Source: CADCVT01 sp036389155
Lineage (GTDB): Bacteria > Actinomycetota > Thermoleophilia > Solirubrobacterales > Solirubrobacteraceae
NCBI GenBank assembly: GCA_036389155.1
Contig: DASVQN010000003.1
Coordinates: 1 to 64,000, forward strand
Direction of reading: 5' to 3'
Length of the DNA: 64,000 nucleotides
A program made the translations under genes and the position numbers. The notes beneath the pieces are model-generated. The model did no database searches. It saw only the letters and a program-made list of their open reading frames with translations, and had not been told where the DNA came from. Below, in pieces: positions 16,179-24,272 of this stretch (positions within the stretch are counted from its first letter, which is position 1; each line of letters starts with the position of its first letter).

Positions 16179-18560
16179 ATGCCCGAGCGCGAGCACCCGA
16201 GGCGGGTGGAGCACCTCCGACAGGAGGCGCTCGACGCTGCGCGTGGGCTGGAGCGCGGCGAGTCCGCGCTGGTCGGCGTGCTGCGCGACCTCGAGCAGGA
16301 GCGCAGCCGGGCCGCGCAGGCCTACCGGGCCGTCGTCCGCTCGCTGGCGGCCGCTCTCGAGGCGCGCGACGGCTACACCGGCGAGCACTCCGACGCGGTG
16401 CACGCGCTGTCCGTCGCGGTGGCGAAGAAGCTGGGGCTGTACCCCCGTGAGGTCGCCGAGGTCGAGGCCGTCGCCCTGCTGCACGACGTCGGCAAGATCG
16501 GCATCCCCGACCAGATCCTCCACAAGCCCGGGCCGCTGACGGCGGAAGAGTGGGTGCTCATGCGCGAGCACCCGGTCATCGGCGAGCGCATCCTGCGCCC
16601 GCTGCCCGGCCTCAGCGACGTCGCGACCGCCGTCCGCCACGAGCACGAGCGCTGGGACGGGCGCGGCTACCCGGACGGCAAGGCGGGCGAGGACATCCCG
16701 CTCGCCTCGCGCATCGTCCTCACCTGCGACGCCTACAACGCGCTCGTCTCCGACCGCCCGTACCGCAAGCGGCTGAGCGACGCGACCGCCGAGGCCGAGC
16801 TGCGCCGCTGCGCCGGCACGCAGTTCGACCCGCGCGTCGTCCAGGCGCTGCTCGACTGCATCGCCGACGGCGTCGACGAAGCGCCCGCGAACACCGCCGA
16901 GGACCTCGCGCGCACGCTCGCCGACCGCGCCGAGATGGGGGAGGAGCAGCGGCTGGAGCGCGAGCTGCACGCGCTGATCTCCATCGCCTCCGCCGTCGCC
17001 GCGGCGCATCGGCTCGAGGACGTCGTCGAGGTGGCGGCCGAGGAGTCGCTGACCGCGATCGGTGCCGCCTCGCTGTCGATCTCGCGCTGGGAGCACGACC
17101 GCACCGGCCTGCGCACGCTCGTCAACGTCGGCGAGCTCGGACCGGGGGAGGAGCGCCGGCCGGCCGACGAGGTCTACCGGCTCGAGGAGGACGACCTGCT
17201 GCGCGGGCTGCTCGAGCGCGGCGAGTCGTACACCACGTCGCTCGACGACGCGGACATCTTCCCGCTCGAGCGCGACCTGCTCCTCTCGCTCGGCAAGCAC
17301 CACGCGCTGGCCGTGCCGATCTCGTTCGCGGGCGAGCCGTGGGGCGAGCTGTGGGTCACGCGCCACGAGCGCCAGGCGGCGTTCGCCGAGCGCGACCTGC
17401 GCTTCCTGCAGACCGTGGCGGGCCAGATCGCCGCGGCGGTCGGCCGGGCCGAGCTCTTCTCGCGCATGGCCGAGCTGGCGTTCGAGGACCCGCTCACGGG
17501 CGTCGCCAACCGACGCGCGCTGGACGAGCGGCTGGAGCTCGCGATCGACGAGGCCGTGGCCGCGGGCCGCGACCTCGCGGTGCTGCTGTGCGACGTCGAC
17601 AACCTCAAGGAGCTCAACGACGAGCACGGGCACGAGGCGGGCGACGCCTGCCTGGCGCGTGTCGCCGCCACCCTGGCCTTCGCGGTCGGCGACGACCCCG
17701 ACGCGCTGGTCGCCCGCGTGGGCGGCGACGAGTTCTGCGTTCTCCTGATCGGACGGACCGCCGAGGACGCGCGAAAGCTCGGCGAGACGGTGCTCACCGG
17801 GCTGGTCAAGGGCTCGGGGGCGCGGCTGACGGTCTCGTGCGGCGTGGCGTCGCTCGGCCTCGGCGCGCGGCGCGGCGGCGACCTGCTGCGCGCCGCCGAC
17901 GCCGCCCAGTACACGGCGAAGCGCAGTGGGCGAAGCCGGGTCTGCGTCTCGGACGGGCATCTGGAGGAGACGTGGCGCGCAGGCCGCACGGAGCGCCGCG
18001 CGATCCGCGGGCGGCGCACGCCGGCCTCGCTCGACGTGGGCGCGGTCATCGACGGCGCGCTCGACGCGCTCGACGGCCCGCTGCTCGCGCGCTCCGCGCT
18101 CGACCGCCTCGAGGCGGTCGCGCTCGGCTGCGGCGAGGCGATCGACGCCACCGCGACCGTCGTCTCGTTCCGCGCGGCGGGGACGTCGGTGATCGAGACC
18201 GTGTTCGCGAACGACGCGCGCACGAGCCGCACCACGGGGCGCCGGTTCGGGACCGAGGGCGCCTCCTACGACTGCTCGGACTACCCCGCGACCCAGCGGA
18301 TCATGGACTTCGGGGGGTCGTTCGTCGTGTCGATCGAGGACCCGGACGCCGACCCGGCCGAGACGGCCCTGTTGAGCGAGTGGGGGATGGCCGGGGTGGT
18401 CGCCGCCGCGGCGTCCTCGCCGGAGGGTGCGTGGCTCGTCGAGCTCTATGCCGACGGGGCGACGCAGCCGCCGGCCGCCGCCGAGTCCGTGCTGCGGCTG
18501 CTCGTCGGAGAGGCCGTGCGCGGCGCCGCCGAGTCGCACCCGCTGCGCCGCGTCGCCTAG
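16179..18560 (+). CDS. HD-GYP / GAF / GGDEF c-di-GMP signalling protein
   Basis: A 793-residue cytoplasmic protein joining opposing c-di-GMP activities. A coiled N-terminus (1-45) precedes an HD-GYP phosphodiesterase domain (~50-230) with HDVGKIGIPD (H102-D103) and the GRGYP motif (161-165). A GAF-like sensor lies at ~265-425. A GGDEF cyclase domain (~435-590) has an intact GGDEF at 515-519 and no RxxD inhibitory site just upstream. A final GAF-like domain is at ~620-785. Both catalytic signatures look intact. Which activity dominates is unknown. Its TAG stop shares CTAG with the convergent HxlR gene. Confidence 0.9.
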   Translation: MPEREHPRRVEHLRQEALDAARGLERGESALVGVLRDLEQERSRAAQAYRAVVRSLAAALEARDGYTGEHSDAVHALSVAVAKKLGLYPREVAEVEAVALLHDVGKIGIPDQILHKPGPLTAEEWVLMREHPVIGERILRPLPGLSDVATAVRHEHERWDGRGYPDGKAGEDIPLASRIVLTCDAYNALVSDRPYRKRLSDATAEAELRRCAGTQFDPRVVQALLDCIADGVDEAPANTAEDLARTLADRAEMGEEQRLERELHALISIASAVAAAHRLEDVVEVAAEESLTAIGAASLSISRWEHDRTGLRTLVNVGELGPGEERRPADEVYRLEEDDLLRGLLERGESYTTSLDDADIFPLERDLLLSLGKHHALAVPISFAGEPWGELWVTRHERQAAFAERDLRFLQTVAGQIAAAVGRAELFSRMAELAFEDPLTGVANRRALDERLELAIDEAVAAGRDLAVLLCDVDNLKELNDEHGHEAGDACLARVAATLAFAVGDDPDALVARVGGDEFCVLLIGRTAEDARKLGETVLTGLVKGSGARLTVSCGVASLGLGARRGGDLLRAADAAQYTAKRSGRSRVCVSDGHLEETWRAGRTERRAIRGRRTPASLDVGAVIDGALDALDGPLLARSALDRLEAVALGCGEAIDATATVVSFRAAGTSVIETVFANDARTSRTTGRRFGTEGASYDCSDYPATQRIMDFGGSFVVSIEDPDADPAETALLSEWGMAGVVAAAASSPEGAWLVELYADGATQPPAAAESVLRLLVGEAVRGAAESHPLRRVA

Positions 18561-18952
18561 CGGCTTCGGTCCGCGCCTCCGCCGCGGCGCCTTCCCGGCC
18601 CCGCACCTCCGCCGCCGCGCCTTCCCCGCCCCGCGCCCCGCTTCGCGAAGTCGTTGAGCGGGAGCAGCAGGTCCTTGAGCTCCTCGCCGCGGCCGGTCAG
18701 GCCGTAGGCGCGATCGGGGCCGCGCTCGACGAGCCCCGCCTCCTCGAGCTCGCGCAGGCGCGCGGTGAGGACCGAGGTCGAGATCTCGTCGGCCTGGAGG
18801 TCGCCGAAGCGGAGCGGGCCGTCGCGCAGGTCCCAGAGGACGCGCAGGGTCCACCGCCGGCCGAGCAGGTCCATGAGGTCGGCGATGGGGTGGCGCGAAC
18901 TCGCGCGTCCCCGGCCAGCCGCGGTGCCTCGCGCGGGGCGCCCCCCTTGCAC
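18557..18952 (-). CDS. HxlR-family transcriptional regulator
   Basis: A winged-helix regulator of about 131 residues. The core PIADLMDLLGRRWTLRVLWD, GPLRFGDLQ, LTARLRELEEAGLVER and YGLTGRGEELKDLL is typical HxlR. The usual N-terminal redox cysteine before the first helix is absent (RHPIADL instead of CP), so thiol sensing is unlikely. The C-terminus is a Gly/Arg-rich low-complexity tail. GTG 18952 is chosen; ATG 18874 would cut off the first helix. It faces the carboxymuconolactone-decarboxylase-like gene across two inverted repeats, the usual arrangement for a local autoregulator. Confidence 0.82.
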   Translation of the reverse strand: MQGGRPARGTAAGRGRASSRHPIADLMDLLGRRWTLRVLWDLRDGPLRFGDLQADEISTSVLTARLRELEEAGLVERGPDRAYGLTGRGEELKDLLLPLNDFAKRGAGRGRRGGGGAGPGRRRGGGADRSR

Positions 18953-18994
18953 TTCGGATTTAGAAGCTCTATCGTTCACTTCGGAAACCGAAGT
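18951..18994. promoter_or_regulatory. Two 17-bp inverted-repeat operators
   Basis: ACTTCGGAAACCGAAGT at 18978-18994 is a perfect repeat with 7-bp arms around AAA. A weaker copy, ACTTCGGATTTAGAAGC, lies at 18951-18967, 27 bp away centre to centre. The near-perfect copy is just before the plus-strand gene; the weaker one overlaps the HxlR start. Spacing and position suggest cooperative binding by the HxlR protein and control in both directions. Confidence 0.6.
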
Positions 18995-19007
18995 AGAAGT
19001 GTACGCC

Positions 19008-19574
19008 ATGTCTCCCCGCATCGCACCGATCCAGCCGCCGTACGAGCCCGAGGTCGCCGATGCGCTCCGCCGCCTCATGGGCGCGGTCGATGCCGAGCCG
19101 CTCAACCTGTTCCGGACGATCGCGCACCACCGCGCGATCCTCGACCGCTTCCGGCAGCTCGGCTCGACGCTCCTCTCCCACACGACGCTCGACCCGGTCG
19201 AGCGCGAGACCGTCATCCATCGCGTGACCGCGCGCGCGGGCGCCGAGTACGAGTGGGGCGTGCACGCCGCCGCGTTCGCGCAGGCGCTCGGCCTGGGGGA
19301 GGACTGGCTGGAGGCGACCGTCCACGGCACGCCCGACGACTTCGCCGACGAGCGCCAGCAGGTCCTCGTCGCCATGGCCGACGAGCTGCACGAGGGCGCG
19401 ACCGTGTCGCCGGAGCTCTACGCGCGGATGGAGGCGCACTGGCCGCCGGCGCAGATCGTCGAGCTGCTCGCGCTGGCCGGCTTCTACCGGCTGGTGTCCT
19501 ACCTCGTCAACGCGCTCGGGATCGAGCTCGAGCCGTGGGCGAGGCGCTTCCCGGCCGTGCGCGCGGCTAGCTGA
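19008..19574 (+). CDS. Carboxymuconolactone-decarboxylase-like (AhpD fold) protein
   Basis: A 188-residue all-helical protein. EYEWGVHAAAFAQALGL is the CMD-family core. The AhpD-type redox CxxC is missing, so it is not a peroxidase-type member; related enzymes are decarboxylases or isomerases, or have unknown activity. ATG 19008 lies 13 bases after the perfect inverted repeat, and upstream in-frame sequence is the HxlR control region. Probably regulated by HxlR. Confidence 0.82.
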   Translation: MSPRIAPIQPPYEPEVADALRRLMGAVDAEPLNLFRTIAHHRAILDRFRQLGSTLLSHTTLDPVERETVIHRVTARAGAEYEWGVHAAAFAQALGLGEDWLEATVHGTPDDFADERQQVLVAMADELHEGATVSPELYARMEAHWPPAQIVELLALAGFYRLVSYLVNALGIELEPWARRFPAVRAAS

Positions 19575-20256
19575 TCAGCGCGACCGCCGCCCGGACGAGC
19601 GCGGCGTTGCTCTCGCCGTCGCGGGTGTCCTCCAGCCCGATGCGCGTGTCGTGGCCCCGGCGCAGCGCGTCGCGCAGGAGCGGCCACGTGGCCTCGCCGT
19701 CGCCGTGCTGCAGGCGCGGCGCGCCGAGGCCGAGGCGGTCGAGCGCGGCGTGGATCTCCTCGACGGCGGCGACGCCGCGCGCGCCCGCGTCGACCGGCTC
19801 GACGAGGACGCGCAGCACGCGCGGCCCCAGGCCGGAGGCCGCGAGCCGCTCGGCGTCGGCGACGCTCCACACCCCCGCCTCGATGCCGATCCCGACGTCG
19901 AGCAGCGCCTGCATCACGCGCTCGAAGCCCTCCTCCGACACGTTGACCGACGCGTAGTCGGGCTCGGTCCACGCGCGGACCAGCGCGACGCGGCGCTCGA
20001 GGTCCGGCTCGATCCACGCGCCGGTCGAGACGCCGACCGGCACGCCGCACGCGCGGCGGACCCGCGCAACGACCGCGTCGACCACCGCCGCGTCGAGCCG
20101 CTCGGCCCCCTCAGCGTCGCGCGGGTGCAGGTGGATCGCGCCCGCGCCGGCGGCGACGCACGCCGCGGCGTCGGCCGCGAGCTCGTCCGCGGTCACCGGC
20201 AGCGCCGGATGGTCGGCCTTCGTGAACGGCCCGTTGAGCGCGGCCTGCAGCATCAC
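19567..20256 (-). CDS. BKACE (DUF849) beta-keto acid cleavage enzyme
   Basis: A 229-residue TIM-barrel protein of the BKACE family, which condenses beta-keto acids with acetyl-CoA to give acetoacetate and a CoA ester. MLQAALNGPFTKADHPALPV and GAIHLHPRD (metal-ligand His-x-His) are diagnostic, followed by VSTGAWI and DYASVNVSE. At 229 residues it is shorter than classic members of about 270-310, and substrate specificity cannot be read. It overlaps the convergent gene's 3' end by eight bases. ATG 20253 is an alternative start. Confidence 0.8.
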   Translation of the reverse strand: MMLQAALNGPFTKADHPALPVTADELAADAAACVAAGAGAIHLHPRDAEGAERLDAAVVDAVVARVRRACGVPVGVSTGAWIEPDLERRVALVRAWTEPDYASVNVSEEGFERVMQALLDVGIGIEAGVWSVADAERLAASGLGPRVLRVLVEPVDAGARGVAAVEEIHAALDRLGLGAPRLQHGDGEATWPLLRDALRRGHDTRIGLEDTRDGESNAALVRAAVALIS

Positions 20257-20286
20257 TTGCGCTCCGGCGCGACGTCGTCGAGGGCG

Positions 20287-20781
20287 TCAGTGCCGCCGTG
20301 AGCGGCGAGCGCGTCGTCGAGCAGCGTCATGCGGCGACGCTACCTGCTGCCAGGTCCGCCCCGTCTTCACCGACTCCGGCCGCTCGGCGACGATGTCGCT
20401 GCCGCGCCGCGCCTCGTCGTCGCGCTTCTTGACGAGCAGCCATTGCTTCGGCCCCGTCTTGGTCAGGGCGAAGCCGCCGCGCAGCTTCTCGCCGTGCAGC
20501 TCGAAGGTGAAGTGGTCGTCATCCGGCGTCCCGCTCAGCAGCTCGTAGTCGCCGCGGTCCCACTGGATGACCGCGCCGCTCCCGCCCCCCATCCCGACGT
20601 TCCCCTCGAACCCGCCGTAGGCCAGCGAGTGATCCTCCACCGGGACCGCGAGGCGCTTGACCGCCGGATCGAGCGACGGCCCCTTGGGCACCGCCCACGA
20701 CTTCAGGACGCCGTCGTGCTCGAGCCGGAAGTCCCAGTGCAGCGTGGTGGCGTCGTGTTGCTGGATCACGAAGCGCGGCAT
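20287..20781 (-). CDS. Stand-alone LigD-type DNA 3'-phosphoesterase
   Basis: A 164-residue protein equal to the PE domain of bacterial NHEJ ligase LigD. RFVIQQHDATTLHWDFRLE carries the His-His-Asp catalytic metal set, followed by WAVPKGPS, EDHSLAYGGFEG, WDRGDYE, KLRGGFALTKTG and WLLVKKRD. Such enzymes trim 3' ends (ribonucleoside and 3'-phosphate) at breaks. Ligase, polymerase and Ku genes are not adjacent. ATG 20781 gives the family N-terminus; ATG 20793 adds four residues. The basic C-terminal tail may bind DNA. Confidence 0.86.
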   Translation of the reverse strand: MPRFVIQQHDATTLHWDFRLEHDGVLKSWAVPKGPSLDPAVKRLAVPVEDHSLAYGGFEGNVGMGGGSGAVIQWDRGDYELLSGTPDDDHFTFELHGEKLRGGFALTKTGPKQWLLVKKRDDEARRGSDIVAERPESVKTGRTWQQVASPHDAARRRARRSRRH

Positions 20782-20828
20782 CGTGCACAGCATGCCCAAG
20801 CCGCGTCCCGCGTAGGTGCCGCAGCGTC

Positions 20829-20954
20829 GGCGGCGCGGCCGTCGAGCGATGGCGGACCGGCACCGCTTTCCTGCTCGTCGCGATCGGGCCGGTGCTCGCC
20901 GCGGGCGCGGTCGGTTGGTGGCGCAGGACGCTCGGTCGCGGCGATCGGTCGTGA
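20829..20954 (+). pseudogene. 3' remnant of an MFS transporter gene
   Basis: One frame without a usable start reads GGAAVERWRTGTAFLLVAIG, continues as PVLAAGAVGWWRRTLGR, and stops at TGA 20952-20954. It matches the C-terminus of the intact MFS gene ending at 25448 (GGAAVDRWGTGTAFLLVAAG, then PLLAAVAVALRRGTLGQ). More than two thirds of the ~36 residues are identical, in the same orientation. The rest of the gene is absent: the fragment lies between the phosphoesterase start and the glycosyltransferase. It is a truncated homologue. Confidence 0.75.
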
Positions 20955-20994
20955 AGTGGTTTAGCGTCCCCGCCGTGTCCGCCCGCAAGGTCCT

Positions 20995-22032
20995 GTGCTC
21001 AGGCAGACGCTGAGCGTTGTCATCCCGGTGTTCCGCGCCGGTGCCGGGCTCGGCGCGGTCGTGAGGGAGCTGCTGGACGCCGCGTCGAGCTTCGAGGTCG
21101 CTCCCGGCGTCCGCCTCGACCTCGACGAGGTCGTGCTCGTCTGCGACAACCCCGGGCTCACCCGCGACGAGCGGGCTGCGTTGCTCGCCCTGGAGGACCT
21201 CGACCGGCGCGTGCACGTGATCTGGCTGACGACGAACTTCGGCCAGCACCCGGCGACCATCGCAGGGATCGTCTCGACGAACGGCGACTGGCTCGTGACG
21301 ATGGACGAGGACGGCCAGCACGATCCCCGCCACGTCCCGGCGATGCTCCTGACCGCCGCGCGCGCGAACACCTCGCTCACCTACGCCAGCCCCACGAACC
21401 CGCCGCCGCACGGCGCGCTGCGCAACGCCGCGTCGCGCGCGGCCAAGGCGGTCTTCCAGTGGCTGTCCGGCGCTCACGGCCAGTTCCACTCCTTTCGTCT
21501 CGTAGAGGGACCGGTGGCCAGGTCGGCGTGCGCCTACGTCGGCGAGAACGTGTACCTCGACGTCGCGCTGCGCTGGGCGTGCGGGTACGCGGCGTACTGC
21601 CCGCTGCCCATGCGCGCGGAGCACGGCCCGTCGAGCTACCGCTTCCGCACGCTGGTCGCTCACTTCTGGCGGATGATCCTGTCGACCGGCACGCGGCCGC
21701 TGCGGGTCATCGCCCTCGGCGGGATCCTCGTGGCGCTGATCGGTGTCGTCATCGCGGCGATCGTGCTCGAGCGGCGCCTCGTCGGCGCGTTTCCCACACC
21801 GGGGTGGACGTCCGTGATGATGAGCCAGCTGATCCTCATCGGCGGCCTGTTCGTCTCGCTGGCCGTCGTCGCCGAGTACGTCGGCTTCGCCGTGCGCAAC
21901 ACGATCGGCAAGCCCCTGTACATCACGACGGACGATCCGCAGACGCGTGTGCTGCGGCGGCTTCAGGCCGCGCTCGAGGTCGACCCGGGTCCGGTGCCCG
22001 CCGGCGAACGGGCACCTGCGATCGCGCCGTGA
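20995..22032 (+). CDS. Membrane glycosyltransferase family 2 (GtrB/ArnC-like)
   Basis: A 345-residue GT2 enzyme. The GT-A domain (~1-230) shows LSVVIPVFRAG, the acceptor-side TTNFGQHPATIAGI and VTMDEDGQHDP with the DxD-like metal motif. Two C-terminal transmembrane helices (~235-260 and ~275-300) place it with polyprenyl-phosphate sugar transferases such as GtrB, ArnC and DPM1. Such enzymes load a sugar onto a lipid carrier for cell-surface glycans. The GTG at 20995 fits the first strand. Its stop overlaps the next start (GTGA), so it forms an operon with the epimerase. Confidence 0.86.
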   Translation: MLRQTLSVVIPVFRAGAGLGAVVRELLDAASSFEVAPGVRLDLDEVVLVCDNPGLTRDERAALLALEDLDRRVHVIWLTTNFGQHPATIAGIVSTNGDWLVTMDEDGQHDPRHVPAMLLTAARANTSLTYASPTNPPPHGALRNAASRAAKAVFQWLSGAHGQFHSFRLVEGPVARSACAYVGENVYLDVALRWACGYAAYCPLPMRAEHGPSSYRFRTLVAHFWRMILSTGTRPLRVIALGGILVALIGVVIAAIVLERRLVGAFPTPGWTSVMMSQLILIGGLFVSLAVVAEYVGFAVRNTIGKPLYITTDDPQTRVLRRLQAALEVDPGPVPAGERAPAIAP

Positions 22033-22916
22033 CCACGCTGCTGCTCGGCGGCGGGCTGCTCGGCAGCGGCTTTCGCGAGCTCCTCGGCGACGATGCGCTC
22101 GTGCGCCTCTCCCCGCCGTGGCGGGACGAGCACGCGGTCGACGCGTACCTCCGCGATGCCGTGCCGGCCGCGGTGGGTCGAGATGATCCCACGCTCCTGG
22201 TCTGGGCCGCGGGGGTCGGCCACGTGGGCGCCGGACCCGACGCGCTCCAGGCCGAGGGACGCGCCCTCGACCGGCTGTGCGACGTGGTCGCGGCGCTCGA
22301 CACGCCGCGGGGGGGCCGGCTGACCTTCCTCTTCGCGTCGTCGGCCGGCGCGCTCTTCGGCGGCTACGGCGACGCGCTGGTGGCCGAGGACAGCGAGCCG
22401 GCCCCCGCCACCCCGTACGGACACGAGAAGCTGCGCCAGGAGCGCGCGGTCGCCGCGCTGGCGGACGGCGGGTGCCGTGTGGTCGCTCTGCGGTACACGA
22501 ACCTGTACGGCCTGACGGACGGCCGCGTCGGCACCCGTGGCCTCATCCAGGCCGCTGTACGCGCGACCCGCGCGCGGCGGGCGCTGACCGTGTACGTCAG
22601 CCCCGACACCCGGCGCGACCTCGTCTACAACCGCGACGCTGCGGCGGCCGCGCTGGCGCTCGCGCGCGACGCGCCGCCCGGTTTCAGCGCGCGGCTCGTG
22701 GCCGACGGCAGGACGCGCACGATCTCCTCCGTGCTGTCGCTGGTCGGCAGGCTGGCCCGGCACCGAGTGCCGGTGACGTACGCCCACCGGCCGGAGACCC
22801 GCGTGCAGCCGCGCGTGCTGCGCTTCGCGCCGGCGGCGCGCATCTGCGACCTGGCGCCGCGCACCCCGATCGAAGCGGCCATCCACCGCATGCTGCGTGC
22901 GCCGGCGACGGTCTAG
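22029..22916 (+). CDS. NAD-dependent epimerase/dehydratase (extended SDR)
   Basis: A 295-residue Rossmann protein: LLLGGGLLGSGF is the dinucleotide motif, FASSAGALFGG the central strand, and YGHEK the catalytic YxxxK, followed by RYTNLYG. It resembles nucleotide-sugar 4-epimerases or reductases. Translationally coupled to the upstream glycosyltransferase, so a role in making or modifying the transferred sugar is likely. The stop TAG shares CTAG (22913-22916) with the convergent flavoprotein gene. Confidence 0.82.
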   Translation: MTTLLLGGGLLGSGFRELLGDDALVRLSPPWRDEHAVDAYLRDAVPAAVGRDDPTLLVWAAGVGHVGAGPDALQAEGRALDRLCDVVAALDTPRGGRLTFLFASSAGALFGGYGDALVAEDSEPAPATPYGHEKLRQERAVAALADGGCRVVALRYTNLYGLTDGRVGTRGLIQAAVRATRARRALTVYVSPDTRRDLVYNRDAAAAALALARDAPPGFSARLVADGRTRTISSVLSLVGRLARHRVPVTYAHRPETRVQPRVLRFAPAARICDLAPRTPIEAAIHRMLRAPATV

Positions 22917-24244
22917 ACGACGACGGGAGCGCCCAAGAGGCGCCGGGCGGCGGCGGCACCGTCGCGGATCGCGTAGTTCGTCCCCCGGTCCTCGGGATAG
23001 ATCTGGGCCATCGTCGCGACGAGCGCGTTCTCGAACGGCGTCTCGGGCGGGGGGACGTAGGACGAGTAGCCGCGCGACGTCACCGGCTGGGCGTAGCGGG
23101 CCCGCCAGGTGCGGTACTCCCGCACGTCCGTCGGATCGAAGTCCGGGAACATCCGGGCGACGTGCTCCATCGCGTACGCGAAGTACTCCTCGTCGGTCAT
23201 CGACCAGACGGGGTCCTCGACGTCGAGGTAGCGCGACAGGTACGCGATCCGGTCGCCGCCGTAGTGCTCGGGAGCGTCGAAGTTCGTGTGCTCGATCACG
23301 CCGACGAACGGGAAGCCCGGGTCGTTGACGTTCAGCCAGTACGTGTCCGAGAGGCTGCGGGACAGCCGCAGCACGAGGCAGACGTTGCCGAGGTACTCGA
23401 CTCTGCGCATCGACGCGAGCCACTCCGCCGGCCCCGCGTCCTCGAACAGGTCGGCGAGGATCGAGAACGACGGCGTCAGGATGAACGCGGCGGCGTCGAC
23501 TGGCCCCTCGGACGTGAGCAGGCGCGTCACGAGCCCGCGTTCGGTCTCGACTCCCGTGACGCGCGTCCCGAGGCGCACCTCGCCGCCGTGCGCCTCGACG
23601 TCCTGTCCGATGGCCGCCGCGAGCCGCCCGAATCCGCCTCGGAAGTACGCGAGCTGCTCGCTGCCCGACGAGCTGCGCGTGCCGCCGCGGAGCACGAGCT
23701 TCTTCCACATCCAGACGGCGCTGATGTCGTCGGCGTGGCGGCCGAACTTTGCGCGGACGAGCGGCTCCCAGACCTGCGCGTAGGCGCGCCGCCCGCACAG
23801 CGGCTCCAGCCACTCCCGGATGCTCATGTGCTCGATCGCGTGCCAGTCGTCCACGCGGCGCACCCGCAGCGTCGAGACCCCGAGGCGGATCCGGTCGCGC
23901 AGCGGCAGCGCCTCGAAGCGCAGGAGGTCCATCGGCGTCGACAGCGACCAGATGCGGCCGTTGAGGTACATGCCCGTGCGCGACGGCATAGTGACGATGT
24001 CGTCCTCCAGGCCGAGCTGCGCGACGAGGTCGGGCACGTAACGGTCGTTCGTGAACCAGTGGTGGTAGAAGCGCTCGACCTCGACGCCGTCGGCGAACGC
24101 GAACGTCCCCGCCAGGCCGCCGAGGCGGTCGTCGGCCTCGAGCAGCACCACGCGCCGGCCGGCACGGGCGGCCGTCATCGCTGCGCTCAGCCCCGCGAAG
24201 CCGCCGCCGACGACGGCGACGTCGAACTCGGTCGCCGTGGACAC
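22913..24244 (-). CDS. FAD-dependent amine-oxidase-like oxidoreductase
   Basis: A 443-residue flavoprotein. FDVAVVGGGFAGLSAAMTAA is the FAD-binding GxGxxG, followed by VVLLEADDRLGGLAGT, the motif of the protoporphyrinogen-oxidase/phytoene-desaturase/amine-oxidase superfamily. GVIEHTNF and the C-terminal NALVATMAQIYPEDRGTNYA support it. Members next to GT2 and epimerase genes are often of unknown function in surface-glycan loci. GTG 24244 is preceded by TACCCT seven bases upstream on the minus strand. Confidence 0.82.
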   Translation of the reverse strand: MSTATEFDVAVVGGGFAGLSAAMTAARAGRRVVLLEADDRLGGLAGTFAFADGVEVERFYHHWFTNDRYVPDLVAQLGLEDDIVTMPSRTGMYLNGRIWSLSTPMDLLRFEALPLRDRIRLGVSTLRVRRVDDWHAIEHMSIREWLEPLCGRRAYAQVWEPLVRAKFGRHADDISAVWMWKKLVLRGGTRSSSGSEQLAYFRGGFGRLAAAIGQDVEAHGGEVRLGTRVTGVETERGLVTRLLTSEGPVDAAAFILTPSFSILADLFEDAGPAEWLASMRRVEYLGNVCLVLRLSRSLSDTYWLNVNDPGFPFVGVIEHTNFDAPEHYGGDRIAYLSRYLDVEDPVWSMTDEEYFAYAMEHVARMFPDFDPTDVREYRTWRARYAQPVTSRGYSSYVPPPETPFENALVATMAQIYPEDRGTNYAIRDGAAAARRLLGAPVVV

Positions 24245-24251
24245 GGCAGCG

Positions 24252-24261
24252 AGGGTACCTT
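24252..24261. promoter_or_regulatory. Divergent -10 boxes over AGGGTACCTT
   Basis: On the minus strand TACCCT (24257-24252) stands 7 nt before the flavoprotein GTG at 24244. On the plus strand TACCTT (24256-24261) stands 11 nt before the MFS GTG at 24273. The two boxes share the central TA, a second example of a compact two-way promoter. Confidence 0.4.
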
Positions 24262-24272
24262 CCGCCTCACCC

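Noticed and set aside
12476..16180. Very long antisense open frame across murJ and lepA, ending as rpsT
   Set aside because: Only the last 86 codons (rpsT) are real. The rest is a high-G+C shadow rich in Arg and Ala opposite murJ and lepA.
22913..24244. UDP-galactopyranose mutase
   Set aside because: The FAD motif and neighbours fit loosely, but the UGM-specific conserved residues were not seen, so it is left as amine-oxidase-like.
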